Assembly (NCBI RefSeq): GCF_016863295.1
Contig: NZ_BOOP01000003.1
Location: forward strand, 434,001 to 498,000
Origin: Planotetraspora phitsanulokensis
GTDB taxonomy: Bacteria > Actinomycetota > Actinomycetes > Streptosporangiales > Streptosporangiaceae
DNA length: 64,000 bases
Reading direction: 5' to 3'
This document shows positions 25,913 through 36,489 of the stretch, piece after piece (the stretch's first letter is position 1; the number at the start of each line of letters is the position of its first letter). Made by a program: the position numbers and the translations under genes. The notes below the pieces were generated by a model, which did no database searches, was not told the origin of the DNA, and was given only the letters and a program-made list of their open reading frames with translations.

Positions 25913-26744
25913 CCCCAAATGGCTGAAGTGGGTGCGCATCATCGGGCTCGGCCTGCTCGGCCTGTTCACGGTGCTGCCCATCTACGTCATGATCACGTCG
26001 TCGATCAAGCCGCTGAAGGACGTCCAGGGGGACTTCCACTGGATCCCCACGACGATCACCTTCAGCGCCTTCCGCGACATGTGGTCGACGGTGCCCCTCG
26101 CGCACTACTTCGTGAACAGCCTCATCGTGTCGACCATCGCGTCGGTGATCTCGGTGGTGGTCGCGATCTTCGCTGCCTACGCCGTCAGCCGCTTCCGGTT
26201 CCCCGGACGCAGGGCCTTCTCGATCACGGTCCTGTCGACCCAGATGTTTCCCGGCATCCTGTTCCTGCTGCCGCTCTTCTTGATCTACGTGAACCTCGGC
26301 AGCGCGATCGGCGTGGACCTCTACGCGAGCCGCACCGGGCTGATCATCACGTATCTGACGTTCTCACTGCCGTTCTCGATCTGGATGCTGGTCGGCTACT
26401 TCGACTCCATCCCGGTCGCGCTCGACGAGGCCGCCAAGGTCGACGGAAGCGGGCCGGTCGGCGCGCTGATCCGCGTCGTCATCCCCGCAGCGACCCCCGG
26501 CATCATTGCCGTCCTCATCTACGCGTTCATGAGCGCGTGGGGTGAGGTGCTGTTCGCCTCGGTCATGACCGACGAGTCGAGCCGGACGCTCGCCGTCGGC
26601 CTGCAGGGATACGCCACGCAGAACAACGTCTACTGGAACCAGATCATGGCGGCCTCACTGGTCGTCAGCATCCCGGTGGTGGCCGGGTTCCTGCTGCTCC
26701 AGCGCTACCTCGTGCAGGGGCTCACCGCGGGCGCGGTCAAGTGA
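25905..26744 (+). CDS. Sugar ABC transporter permease, MalG type
   Basis: A 279-residue inner-membrane permease with six predicted helices (first at [21 protein letters not shown]) and the EAA docking loop [20 protein letters not shown]. It overlaps the previous permease, indicating a coupled operon. As in many actinobacteria, the energising ATPase is probably a shared MsiK-type protein encoded elsewhere. Confidence 0.92.
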   Translation: MRDPKWLKWVRIIGLGLLGLFTVLPIYVMITSSIKPLKDVQGDFHWIPTTITFSAFRDMWSTVPLAHYFVNSLIVSTIASVISVVVAIFAAYAVSRFRFPGRRAFSITVLSTQMFPGILFLLPLFLIYVNLGSAIGVDLYASRTGLIITYLTFSLPFSIWMLVGYFDSIPVALDEAAKVDGSGPVGALIRVVIPAATPGIIAVLIYAFMSAWGEVLFASVMTDESSRTLAVGLQGYATQNNVYWNQIMAASLVVSIPVVAGFLLLQRYLVQGLTAGAVK

Positions 26745-26812
26745 CCCGTCCCGATCCGCACGACTCGATCCATGACCGCACCACTCACCGCATGACCAGG
26801 GAGAACAACACC

Positions 26813-28186
<1,374 letters not shown>

Positions 28187-28202
28187 GCCCCGTCGGGTCG
28201 TT

Positions 28203-28242
28203 CCGTGGTCCGCCGGATCAGGCATGCTCCGGCGGACCACGG
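28203..28242 (+). terminator. Terminator of the beta-glucoside operon
   Basis: CCGTGGTCCGCCGGA (28203-28217) and TCCGGCGGACCACGG (28228-28242) form a 15-bp perfect stem with a 10-nt loop, 17 bp after the beta-glucosidase stop. No T-run. Confidence 0.8.
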
Positions 28243-28319
28243 GCACAAGCGCGTCCGGCTCTACAGTGGTCGACGCCGGCCCCAGGCGTTCGACTCGCCC
28301 TTAGCACCCAGGAGTATCC

Positions 28320-29216
28320 ATGCCTCGATACCTTCTGCCTGAACAATCGGCGGAGTTGTACGTGCTCGATGTGAACACGGGTGACCGGAGGCTGGTGTAC
28401 CGGTCATCAGACGTGCTGTTCGAGGCGCCCAACTGGAGCAGCGACGGGCAATGGCTTGTCATCAACGCCGACGGGCTCCTGTTCCGTCTTCCCGTTTCCG
28501 GCGGCACCGAGTTGGAACAGATCGACCTCGGCGGTGTGCCGCCGATCAACAACGACCATGTTCTCAGCCCGGACGCCGCAACTGTTTATGTGTCGGCCGC
28601 GGATGGTCATATCTATGCGGTACCCATGGCGGGGGGCCGCCCCCGACGCGTGACGAATGACCGCGGACCGGATTTCGCTCACTACCTGCACGGGATCTCC
28701 CCGGATGGCACGTCGTTGGCGTACATCGGGTTGCAACGTCGCGGCGACCAGCCGCCCGTCACCAACGTGTACCTCATCCCCGTCGCCGGCGGAACCGATC
28801 AGCAGTTGACGGACGACGGCTTCCCCGACGATGGATCGGAGTTCGGCCCCGACGGCCGGTGGATCTACTTCAATTCCGAACGTGCGGCTTCCGCTCCCGG
28901 CCACAGCCAACTGTTCCGTATCACCTCGGATGGATCGACGACGGAGCAGCTCACCAGCGACGAGAGGGTGAACTGGTTTCCGCACCCGTCTCCAGACGGC
29001 ACGCGGATCGCCTACATCAGCTTTCCGCCCGGCGCACTCGGTCATCCGCCGAATGTAGATGTGATCGTCCGGCTGCTCGATCACGGCGGTATCCGCGATC
29101 TCGTTCACCTGTTCGGCGGACAGGGGACGATGAACGTGCCGAGCTGGGATCCGACCGGCAACTTGATCGCCTACGTGGCTTATCCCCTGGGCAGCGACAA
29201 AGGCGATAAGGAATGA
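28320..29216 (+). CDS. TolB-like beta-propeller protein (PD40/WD40-like repeats)
   Basis: ATG 28320 has AGGAG at 28310-28314. The 298-residue protein consists of about six PD40 blades with the motif S.DG.W/L.....: APNWSSDGQWLVIN, NNDHVLSPDAATVYVS, LHGISPDGTSLAYIG, DGSEFGPDGRWIYFN, WFPHPSPDGTRIAYIS, NVPSWDPTGNLIAYVA. There is no signal peptide or membrane helix, so it should be cytoplasmic, unlike TolB itself. This family is often annotated as a WD40-like biopolymer-transport component; here the role is unknown. Confidence 0.82.
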   Translation: MPRYLLPEQSAELYVLDVNTGDRRLVYRSSDVLFEAPNWSSDGQWLVINADGLLFRLPVSGGTELEQIDLGGVPPINNDHVLSPDAATVYVSAADGHIYAVPMAGGRPRRVTNDRGPDFAHYLHGISPDGTSLAYIGLQRRGDQPPVTNVYLIPVAGGTDQQLTDDGFPDDGSEFGPDGRWIYFNSERAASAPGHSQLFRITSDGSTTEQLTSDERVNWFPHPSPDGTRIAYISFPPGALGHPPNVDVIVRLLDHGGIRDLVHLFGGQGTMNVPSWDPTGNLIAYVAYPLGSDKGDKE

Positions 29217-29590
29217 CCATCAGTGTGCGGGCCTGGCTCTCTCCTCGTAGCGTGAAGGCGACCTAAGAAGGGCCGGGCGAGACCAGACGCAGGTTCCCAC
29301 CCCGGAGTTCCGGGCTGGTGCGGTACGGATCGTCCGGAAGACGGGCAATTCCTGAGCACCGAGACGTCGACGGGATCTCAAAGCTATTCGAGGCTTTCGT
29401 CACGAGGAATTCACAAGATGGGAATGATTCGGCAGGTTAAGCCATGCGTTTCCGATATCCGGACTGCATTCTTCATCGAGGGTAGATGCCTTTTGAGGGA
29501 CGCCTTCCAACGGTGACAGTTCACCGCCGCGTCGGCGTGACCCACAAGTCAATGCCTTACGTTCACCACCCTCGAAAGTGGAGAGCCATC
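29217..29590. other. Gap between the TolB-like gene and the small membrane protein
   Basis: Apart from the IS3 relic at 29281-29355 I see no gene. Base composition is visibly less GC-rich than in the genes upstream (for example 29380-29560), consistent with decayed or foreign DNA. Confidence 0.4.
29281..29355 (+). mobile_element. IS3-family transposase OrfA N-terminal fragment
   Basis: The frame starting at 29281 reads DQTQVPTPEFRAGAVRIVRK then TGNS and a stop. The PEFRAGAVRIVRKTG segment is the N-terminal helix of IS3-type OrfA (HTH_Tnp_1). Only about 25 codons survive, with no terminal repeats or OrfB, so this is an old relic. Confidence 0.55.
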
Positions 29591-29746
29591 ATGATCATTG
29601 TTGGAATCATCCTGCTGATCATTGGATTCCTGACCGGCATCTCCATCATGTGGACCATCGGGATCATCGTCTTGGTCATCGGATTGGTGCTCATGCTGAT
29701 GGGCCGCGTGGGCAAGCCCGTCGGCGGCCGCAAGCACTACTTCTGA
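29591..29746 (+). CDS. Small hydrophobic protein (DUF6131-like)
   Basis: ATG 29591 with GGAGAG just upstream encodes 51 residues: two membrane segments (IIVGIILLIIGFLTGISI and WTIGIIVLVIGLVLMLM) and a basic Gly-rich tail ending GGRKHYF. The size and tail match the small actinobacterial DUF6131 proteins. An in-frame start at 29486 adds a tail without family resemblance. Function unknown; probably a cell-membrane peptide. Confidence 0.75.
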   Translation: MIIVGIILLIIGFLTGISIMWTIGIIVLVIGLVLMLMGRVGKPVGGRKHYF

Positions 29747-29795
29747 CCCGGCCTTCATGCCGGTGCTCCGCCGGTTGTCCATCACCGCGGTCGGC

Positions 29796-29927
29796 TCAGG
29801 CGGAGCGCAGTGCGCCGGTCGGGGCGAGGCGGACGGGTCGCGTGACCGGGTAGAGGCCCGCGAGCGTGCCGATCAGTACAGCTGCTCCGAGGCCGGCGGC
29901 GATGCCTGGGCGGGATGAGCCCATGCC
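29796..29927 (-). pseudogene. FtsX-like ABC permease C-terminal fragment
   Basis: On the minus strand the frame reads GIAAGLGAAVLIGTLAGLYP, then VTRPVRLAPTGALRSA and a stop: the last membrane helix and the R(L)SPTEALR tail of an FtsX/MacB-type permease. Nothing upstream on this strand continues the gene; within a few bases the sequence becomes the GntR relic on the other strand. A truncated remainder. Confidence 0.65.
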
Positions 29928-30088
29928 AACCGCAGGAGGTCGAACTGCTGGAGCTCGCCCCCGGAGTCCCAGTGTTGTGCTCCTCGCGGACAACGACCGC
30001 CACGGCCGTCAATGCCGCCGGACGGGTGGTCGAGGTTGACGTGACCCGTCGTGATGCCGCGCGGTTCGGGATCGGGTACCCCGTCAAC
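29924..30088 (+). pseudogene. GntR-family UTRA-domain C-terminal fragment
   Basis: The plus strand reads QPQEVELLELAPGVPVL followed by SSRTTTATAVNAAGRVVEVD and ends after RRDAARFGI. This is the classic UTRA end (LL.L..G.PVL...RT...A.GR.VE....). The HTH half is missing. It abuts the opposite-strand FtsX fragment, so two broken genes meet near 29925. Confidence 0.55.
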
Positions 30089-30244
30089 CGAGCAGATGAG
30101 GCGAGCGTTCAGGCCGAAAGGCCTGCCCCAGATGTCTCCCACACCGGGCGCGAAAATCCAGGTCAAGGATGCTTCGCGCGAGGTTTCGCACCGTGCATTG
30201 GGAGCAGGGCACCGACCGAGGATCCCTAGGAGAAAGGAAGTCCC

Positions 30245-30670
30245 ATGACTACAGCACGTGACGTCATGCACCGCGGCTGTGAGTGCGTGGGAATCAACGA
30301 GAATCTGGCCCACGCAGCCCGGCGGATGGCCGAACTGGACGTCGGCGCCCTGCCCATCTGCGGCGAGGACAACCGGCTCAAGGGAATCATCACCGACCGC
30401 GACATCGTGGTGAAGTGCATCGCGAAGGGCAGGAACCCGAACGAAGTCAAGGCCGGCGACCTCTTCGAAGAAACCCGTGTGTGGTGGGTCGACGCCGACG
30501 CAGACATCGACGAGGTGCTGCACCAGATGGTGGAGCACAAGATCCGTCGCTTGCCTGTACTGGAAAACAAGGAACTGGTCGGCATCATCAGCCAGGCCGA
30601 TCTGGCAGCGGGGCTGCCGGAAGACAAGGTCGGCGAGTTGGTGGAGGCCATCTCCAGCACTTCCCACTGA
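30245..30670 (+). CDS. CBS-domain pair protein
   Basis: A 141-residue protein consisting of two CBS domains (about 8-62 and 75-130): ARDVMHRGCECVGINENL, LPICGEDNRLKGIITDRDIV and RRLPVLENKELVGIISQADL. It resembles Mycobacterium Hrp1-like CBS proteins. ATG 30245 follows GGAAAG. CBS pairs bind adenosine nucleotides and usually sense energy state or redox. It may share a transcript with the HbhA-like gene 105 bp downstream. Confidence 0.9.
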   Translation: MTTARDVMHRGCECVGINENLAHAARRMAELDVGALPICGEDNRLKGIITDRDIVVKCIAKGRNPNEVKAGDLFEETRVWWVDADADIDEVLHQMVEHKIRRLPVLENKELVGIISQADLAAGLPEDKVGELVEAISSTSH

Positions 30671-30775
30671 GACAGGAGCCATCGCTCGAACTCGACGGGG
30701 TTCTGCCGGTCCGGGCAGGACCCCGGTCGACTGTGGCCTGGAGCGCGACGGCCAAGCCATATCGCACTGTAGGGA

Positions 30776-31198
30776 ATGGTGACCATGACTCTCACCAGCA
30801 GACTCAGGAATTTCACCAAGACCAAGCCGTTCTACGCCGTCGCCGGCGCCGCCGACTACATCGCCGCGAGGCTGCGCAAGCTGCCAAAGCAGCTGCAGAG
30901 GCGCCAGGACGAGGTCCGCGAGACCGCGCGGGACCTGCCAAGCAAGGCACGCAAGACCGTTACCGAGAACCTGCCAGAGCCCGCCCGCGAGTACACCGAC
31001 ACCGTGACCACTATGTTCAACGAGCTTTACGACGAACTGGCGGTCCGCGGCCGAAAGGCCGTAGCCAAAGTGAGCGGAGAGGCGGCACAAGGGCTCGAAA
31101 ATGTCTCCGAGGCCGCCAAGCCGAGGACCACCCGCCAGGAGAGGAAGGCGCCGGCCCGTAAGTCCGCGTCGCGTCCCAGGACAGCGTCCAGGTCGTGA
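30776..31198 (+). CDS. HbhA-like Lys/Ala-rich coiled-coil protein
   Basis: A 140-residue protein with an N-terminal amphipathic segment (TKPFYAVAGAADYIAARLRKLP), a charged coiled coil (KQLQRRQDEVRETARDLPSKARKTVTENL) and a basic disordered tail (KAPARKSASRPRTASRS). This layout is that of heparin-binding haemagglutinin HbhA of mycobacteria and its actinobacterial homologues, in which the Lys-rich tail binds sulphated sugars or DNA. Either ATG 30776 or the ATG at 30785 (AGGGA nine bases upstream) could be the start. Confidence 0.72.
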   Translation: MVTMTLTSRLRNFTKTKPFYAVAGAADYIAARLRKLPKQLQRRQDEVRETARDLPSKARKTVTENLPEPAREYTDTVTTMFNELYDELAVRGRKAVAKVSGEAAQGLENVSEAAKPRTTRQERKAPARKSASRPRTASRS

Positions 31199-31455
31199 CA
31201 CGAAATCACGGCCGGGTGGGGCGTTGACTCAGTTTGGCGACTCGACCCTGGTGTGGCCGATCAGGCACCCGGGTCCGAGGTCTGGGGTCTCCCCGGCGGC
31301 CGCCGTACCCGTCGCCGCCGGCCTGCTCCAGTTCGGCGTCCCCCTGCGCTTCGGTGAACTGTCGCTCCAGCAGCCCCGCGTACAAGTGCGCCCGCAGCCA
31401 CGCGCTCATCGCCGAGTTCGCCCAGCAGTCGGGCGGGACGCCGCACGAGCTCGGC

Positions 31456-33432
31456 TCAGTGAGTATGCCGAAGGGCGGTAGCGAGGTCGTCGAGGTGCTT
31501 GGAGACCGGGCCCAGCGTGAGCAGGCCGCTGCCTGCCCCGGCCAGCTCCGCCGTCGCGGGGATGAGCTCGGTGTGGGCGCGCTCCATCGTCTCCCGGTCG
31601 CCGATTGCGATCGCCGCCCGGGCGGCGAGGCACCACAGGGCCTCGAACAGCAGGTCGCGGGGCGGGTCCGGGAGCCGGCGCAGCGCCGCCGTAGCCTCAC
31701 CGCGGCGGTCTTGGGACAGCAGCACCAGGGGGCGGGCCCATGGCTCGTAGAATCCCCAGTCGGTCTGTTCGTCGGCCTGGGCGGGCTGTGCGTGCCGCAG
31801 GCGCAGGCACAGCAGGGCGAGCGGCAGCAGCCCGCGTTCCAGTCCGGGCATGCCGGCGCCGTTCAGTCGTGCGGCGGCGTCCTGGTAGGCCGCCTCCACC
31901 TCGGCCGCCGATGTCTGCCTGGTAGCTGCGAGCCGTAGCGCCCCATACCACTGGGTGAACACACCCACCAGCGGCAGCTCGTGGGTCTCGGCCAGGCGGC
32001 CTGCGGCGGCCGCGTGCCCGTCCGCTCCGGAGAAGTCCGCCAGCGCGCTGCGAGCTTGGAGGCGGATGAGGTGTCCGAGCACCTCGAAGGTGACCAAGCC
32101 GTGCCGGGCCGACAGGGCGACCAGCTCGGCACCGATCTGGTCCCGGCGAGGAGCCAGACCCGCTCGGTGGAAGGTCTGCATGAACACACCGTTGAGGGCG
32201 AACGCCAGCAGCGCGGGATCGTCCAGGCCGCGGGCGATCTGCACCGCCTGCCGGGCGGCCTGAGGCCCACGCGCTGAGGGGGTGCCGCGCGACTCCAGGG
32301 CGATCGTGGCCAGCAGGCGGGCCCGCGCCGCATCGTGCGCGCCGGGCGGGAGGGCGGTCAGGGTGCGTTCGGCCGCCGCCACGATCTGTGCCGCCTGCTC
32401 TGGGTCGTCTGAGCGGGTCCAGATCGCCGGGACATCGTACGCACCGATCACACGGGCGGTCAGTTCCGCGTCACCCAGCTCCTCCGCCGCCGTGATGGCC
32501 GCCCCGCGGTGTCGGCGGGCCGCCTCCAGGCCGCCGCCTCCGGTCACCGCGAGACCACGCAGCAGCCCCACCGTCGACTCCAGCCTGGCCCTGGCACCGG
32601 ATGGCACGGTGCGGTCGTAGGCGGCGGCCGCCTGCGCCCACACCCGATCCGCCGCATCGGCCGGGGCGGCGGCGGGATCGAGGTGGCGGGCGTGATTGAG
32701 GATGTCGGCCTCCAGGCGGCGCAGTCGCGGGCCTGGATCCACCCCCAGCTGCTCGACCAGCAGCGTTCGTGCCCGGCGCAGCACCGCGAGCGCGTCGCCC
32801 TGACGGCCGGTGCGGTACAGCGCGAGGGCCAGTAGTCGCCAGGCGTCCTCACGCCAGGGGTGTTCGGCCACGTGCGCATCCAGATCCGGCACCGCCTGCG
32901 CGGCAAGGCCCAGGGCCAGCCGGACCTCGGCCCGGCGCTCGAGGGCGTGCAGCCGCAGCTCCGCCAGACGGGAGCGCTCCACGTGGGTCCAGATCTCGTC
33001 GGCGAACTCGGCGTAGGCGGGGCCGCGCCACCAGCCCAGCGCGTCCTCCAGCCGGGCGAGCGCGTGCTGGGGTGGCAGCGTCGCGGCGGCCGCCACCGCC
33101 TGCTCAAAGCGCCAGGCGTCCACCGTGCCCGGTTCGGCGTGCAGCGCGTACCCGGGGCCCTCGGTGACCAGCAGCCGAGCCGGAGCACGGGGCGGGCGCT
33201 GCGGTTCCAGTGTGCGGCGCAGCGCGGCCACGAAGGTGCGTACCGCGCCCACAGCGCCCAGGGGCGGGTCCTCCCACAGGTCCTCGACCAGGCGGGTGAC
33301 CGGGACGACGCGGCGGCGGGCGACGATCAGCCTGGCCAGCACCGCGCGGTGCCGCGGCCCCTTCAGAGCGATCGAGCTCCCAGCGCCGTCCCAGGCCACA
33401 ACCGGCCCCAGCACCCCGAACGCGACCTGCAC
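31456..33432 (-). CDS. SARP-type regulator with BTAD and TPR-like region
   Basis: A 658-residue AfsR/SARP-family protein: OmpR-type DNA-binding domain (about 1-95, VAFGVLGPVVAWDG, LIVARRRVVPVTRLVEDLW), BTAD (about 105-250, LAELRLHALERRAEVRLALG, WREDAWRLLALALYRTGRQGDAL) and a long alpha-helical C-terminal part resembling TPR repeats. No NB-ARC P-loop, so it is a two-part version. SARPs activate specialised-metabolite genes. No biosynthetic cluster lies next to it; the divergent hydrolase at 33548 is the nearest target candidate. Confidence 0.88.
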   Translation of the reverse strand: MQVAFGVLGPVVAWDGAGSSIALKGPRHRAVLARLIVARRRVVPVTRLVEDLWEDPPLGAVGAVRTFVAALRRTLEPQRPPRAPARLLVTEGPGYALHAEPGTVDAWRFEQAVAAAATLPPQHALARLEDALGWWRGPAYAEFADEIWTHVERSRLAELRLHALERRAEVRLALGLAAQAVPDLDAHVAEHPWREDAWRLLALALYRTGRQGDALAVLRRARTLLVEQLGVDPGPRLRRLEADILNHARHLDPAAAPADAADRVWAQAAAAYDRTVPSGARARLESTVGLLRGLAVTGGGGLEAARRHRGAAITAAEELGDAELTARVIGAYDVPAIWTRSDDPEQAAQIVAAAERTLTALPPGAHDAARARLLATIALESRGTPSARGPQAARQAVQIARGLDDPALLAFALNGVFMQTFHRAGLAPRRDQIGAELVALSARHGLVTFEVLGHLIRLQARSALADFSGADGHAAAAGRLAETHELPLVGVFTQWYGALRLAATRQTSAAEVEAAYQDAAARLNGAGMPGLERGLLPLALLCLRLRHAQPAQADEQTDWGFYEPWARPLVLLSQDRRGEATAALRRLPDPPRDLLFEALWCLAARAAIAIGDRETMERAHTELIPATAELAGAGSGLLTLGPVSKHLDDLATALRHTH

Positions 33433-33547
33433 GCCTGACCACCCTTTCCGGAGGCATCGCCCCTGGTCACCGTAACGCGCTCATTCGATGCTCATCCGCG
33501 CCAGGCAGGCTTGACGGCACCTGGTCACCTACGGAACGGACGAAACC

Positions 33548-34465
33548 ATGGCCATCGCCGGCTTTACCTACCAGCGCGTGCCCGTCGCCGACGGCGTATC
33601 CCTGAACACGGCCGTATCCGGCTCGGGCACTCCGATCGTGCTGCTGCACGGCTTCCCGCAGACCCACCTGATGTGGCGGCATGTCGCCGCCGACCTCGCG
33701 GCCGACCACACCGTGATCTGCCCCGACCTGCGGGGCTACGGCGCCAGCGACAAACCCGCCGAGAGCGACGGCTCCACGTACGCCAAGCGCACCATGGCCG
33801 CCGACATCGTCACCCTGGCCCGCGCGCTGGGGCACGAGCGCTTCGCGCTGGCCGGGCACGATCGCGGCGCCCTGGTCGCCTTCCGCGCCGGGCTGGACCA
33901 TCCCGAGACGATCACGCACCTGGCCCTTCTCGACGTGCTGCCGACCCTGGACATGTGGGAGGTGATGCGCGGCACCAGCGCCGCCGTCGGCTTCCACCTC
34001 TACCTGATGGCCCAGCCCCAGGGCCTGCCCGAGCAGATGATCGCCGCCAGCTCGGACGCCTTCTTCGGCCACTTCCTCGACATCTGGAGCAGGGACCCGC
34101 AGGCGATCCCCGGGGATGTCCGTACCGCGTACCTGGACGCCTGCCGCGACGCGGTGCCCTCGATCGTGGCCGACTACCGCGCCTCCGCCGGTATCGACAT
34201 CGAGCACGACCAGGCCGACCGCGACGCCGGCAACCGGCTGGGGATGCCGGTCACCGTGCTCCAGCAGGACTGGGGCGCTGCCCTCGGTTTCGACGCGGCG
34301 GCCCTGTGGAGCGCCTGGGCACCGGACCTGCGGCACACCACCGTCGGCAGCGGCCACTTCATGGCCGAAGAGGCACCGGCCGACATCGCCAGGGCCCTTC
34401 GAGACCTACTCACCCGCTCGCTGCGGAGCGACCGCCGCCCCGCCGCCACCCCAATGGTCCGCTGA
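33548..34465 (+). CDS. Alpha/beta hydrolase, haloacetate dehalogenase / epoxide hydrolase-like
   Basis: A 305-residue hydrolase: oxyanion segment IVLLHGFPQTHLMWR, nucleophile elbow ALAGHDRGALVAFR with Asp, and C-terminal His in VGSGHFMAEEAP. An Asp nucleophile in GHDRG together with this N-terminal motif fits fluoroacetate/haloacetate dehalogenases and soluble epoxide hydrolases rather than esterases. No signal peptide. It is divergent from the SARP gene with 115 bp between. The substrate is undetermined. Confidence 0.87.
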   Translation: MAIAGFTYQRVPVADGVSLNTAVSGSGTPIVLLHGFPQTHLMWRHVAADLAADHTVICPDLRGYGASDKPAESDGSTYAKRTMAADIVTLARALGHERFALAGHDRGALVAFRAGLDHPETITHLALLDVLPTLDMWEVMRGTSAAVGFHLYLMAQPQGLPEQMIAASSDAFFGHFLDIWSRDPQAIPGDVRTAYLDACRDAVPSIVADYRASAGIDIEHDQADRDAGNRLGMPVTVLQQDWGAALGFDAAALWSAWAPDLRHTTVGSGHFMAEEAPADIARALRDLLTRSLRSDRRPAATPMVR

Positions 34466-34594
34466 ACATTCGCACCACCCACCCATCCTCACGCCCCAGC
34501 CGGTGCGTACGCCCCTGACCTGCGGCTTGCCTCTTTCGGGCTCACTTGGTCCGCCCCCTTAAAGGGCGGTCAGCGTGCCCGACGGCCGTGCCGC

Positions 34595-35449
34595 CTATCC
34601 CGCCGGCGCCGCTTTGATCGCGAGATCCTTGACGGTGATCGGGCCTCCCCCGAGTCTGAAGACGTTGGTGAAGCTGAAGCTCGCCCGTTTCGTGCCCGGA
34701 GGCAGATGCCCGGGGAACACGACCACCCCGTCGATCCGTACGCCGGGCGGGACGGTCGTGGGCCACCGGCTGCGGAACGGGTCCCCGCTCAGCGTGGTGC
34801 CGTCCGCCGCGCTGAGCTGGCTGTATCCGTACACGGGAAGCGACAGCGACTCCGAACCCCTGTTGCGCGCGGACAGCTCGACCCGGGTGAAATGTGACGT
34901 GACCAGGATCCGCCGGACGGTGAGAGTGAGCGATCCGGATGTGGCGGTCTTCTGTGTCCTGAGTACGTTGCTCCCCGGCTCGTCGCCGGTGACGTAGCCG
35001 CCGACATAACGCACGCCCAGTGCGACGGCGGCCGCGCCGCCTCCGCACAGCGCGATCACCAGCAGCACGGCGGCGAAGGCCGGCATTCCGCGCGACCGCT
35101 TCTGCGGGGAAGCGGGAGGCCAACGGAGATGGTCGCTCGGCGCACTCGGCGGCGATCCGCCGTCCCCCTGCACGACCGTGATGACACCGGTGATCGCGAC
35201 GAGCCCGACGACCAACCCGAGACCGATGGGGTTCGTCCAGTCCTTGCCGGCGAAGCTGATGGCCGCGTCGAGGGCGATGCCGACGACAGTGGCGATCATC
35301 GAGAAGAGGATCGCGCGGACGAGCCGCCCACCGCCTATCCGCCGCATGAGCACCACCATCTCGTGGTACGCCTGACTGCCAGGATGTTCAGGAAGGGCGT
35401 CCGCTCCGCTGCCGTGAGGCTTTCTTTCACGTCTCGGGCCCGAGCTCAT
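34595..35449 (-). CDS. Membrane protein with extracytoplasmic beta domain, function unknown
   Basis: I place the start at ATG 35449 (GGAG three bases upstream; the longer frame has an unnatural Arg-rich start). The 284-residue protein has an N-terminal cytoplasmic part, two or three membrane helices (AILFSMIATVVGIALDAAI, IGLGLVVGLVAITGVITVV, MPAFAAVLLVIALCGGGAAAVALGV) and a C-terminal beta domain of about 130 residues (SGSLTLTVRRILVTSHFTRVEL) resembling DUF4352-like immunoglobulin folds. No family assigned with confidence. Confidence 0.7.
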   Translation of the reverse strand: MSSGPRRERKPHGSGADALPEHPGSQAYHEMVVLMRRIGGGRLVRAILFSMIATVVGIALDAAISFAGKDWTNPIGLGLVVGLVAITGVITVVQGDGGSPPSAPSDHLRWPPASPQKRSRGMPAFAAVLLVIALCGGGAAAVALGVRYVGGYVTGDEPGSNVLRTQKTATSGSLTLTVRRILVTSHFTRVELSARNRGSESLSLPVYGYSQLSAADGTTLSGDPFRSRWPTTVPPGVRIDGVVVFPGHLPPGTKRASFSFTNVFRLGGGPITVKDLAIKAAPAG

Positions 35450-35661
35450 GATCTCCGAGGCGGCGTCCTCACACAATGGGTCTCGAGAAGCGACGTCTTG
35501 CCGGCGAACGGAGGGGAGGCTCAGTCGCCGTCCAGGTGGAGTTCCGTCCTGGGGTCGGCCGCGTCCAAGCTGTACCGGGCGGCGATCAAGCTGTCTCGCG
35601 GGACGCAGCGGTCCCATCGTCACGGCCTGTGACGCCAACGGACCCCGGCTACGGTGGCGTC

Positions 35662-36110
35662 ATGACCATCGAGTGGCAACTTGTCATCGACTGCGCCGAT
35701 CCGATCGGCTCGTGGCGTTCTGGGCTCAGGCGCTGGACTACGTGCCGGCGGCCCCGCCCACCGGCCACGCCTCCTGGCGGGACTACTACCTCAGCATCGG
35801 CGTGCTGGAGTCGGAGCTCGGGAGCGGTGACGCGCTGGACCGTCTCGTCGATCCGTCGGGCCGCGGCCCCGCCATCTGGTTCCAGGTTGTGCCCGAGCGG
35901 AAGTCGTTGAAGAACCGCCTCCACCTCGACCTGAAGGTCGGCGGTGGACGCTCCGTCCCGATCGCCGAACGCCGCAAGCGTGTGGACGCGAAGGTGGCCG
36001 AGCTCGCCGCCGCCGGCGCCCAGGTCGTCAAACTCACCGAGTCCGCGGAGCCGGAGCACTATTCGGTGCTGATGGGCGACCCCGAGGGCAACGAGTTCTG
36101 CGTCGTGTGA
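35662..36110 (+). pseudogene. VOC/glyoxalase-like gene with a frameshift
   Basis: ATG 35662 starts MTIEWQLVIDCADP, the usual beginning of actinobacterial VOC (glyoxalase-like) proteins, but the rest of the family, RLVAFWAQALDYVP, SIGVLESELGS, PERKSLKNRLHLDLKV and SVLMGDPEGNEFCVV, lies in another frame. The switch is needed at about 35704-35710, consistent with loss of a single base. Without it the gene would give a protein of about 150 residues. It is either a recent pseudogene or a sequencing error. Confidence 0.7.
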
Positions 36111-36489
36111 CGGAACGAAACTGGTTGACCGCCCGCTCCGGCGCAGACCAGCCCGCCGCTGAAGCTTCCACCTGGGCATGTCGAGGTCGACGATCTCGCC
36201 ATCGGCATCACCGACATCCAGCCGGCGTCGCCGAGGCCGAGTCCGTGGTTGCACGCAGCGTTGATGAATCTCTGGATGGCGTCGCGGTCACTCTGGATGG
36301 GACCGGCAGCGGCAATTTCGTGGAGCTCGAGAGCGTCTGCCAGTGCTGTCACCAACGGCGCCAAGCCACTTGACGGCGGATGGAAGCACGTAGGAAGTCC
36401 CGCAGGCCCGGCCGACCTCCGACTGATCATTTGACTGTACTCGGTATTCTGTATGCAACCCGCCCGATTTTCAACCACAAGGGGGATTC
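36111..36489. other. Gap between VOC pseudogene and hypothetical gene
   Basis: About 380 bp with no gene I can support. The minus strand is open across most of it (ADALELHEIAAAGPIQSD, IQRFINAACNHGLGLGDAG), but it has no ribosome site, runs into the VOC sequence and matches no family I know. A possible decayed gene at most. Confidence 0.35.

Noticed and set aside
36059-36478. Minus-strand frame of 139 codons overlapping the VOC pseudogene end
   Set aside because: No ribosome site or known family; partly a shadow of the VOC sequence.
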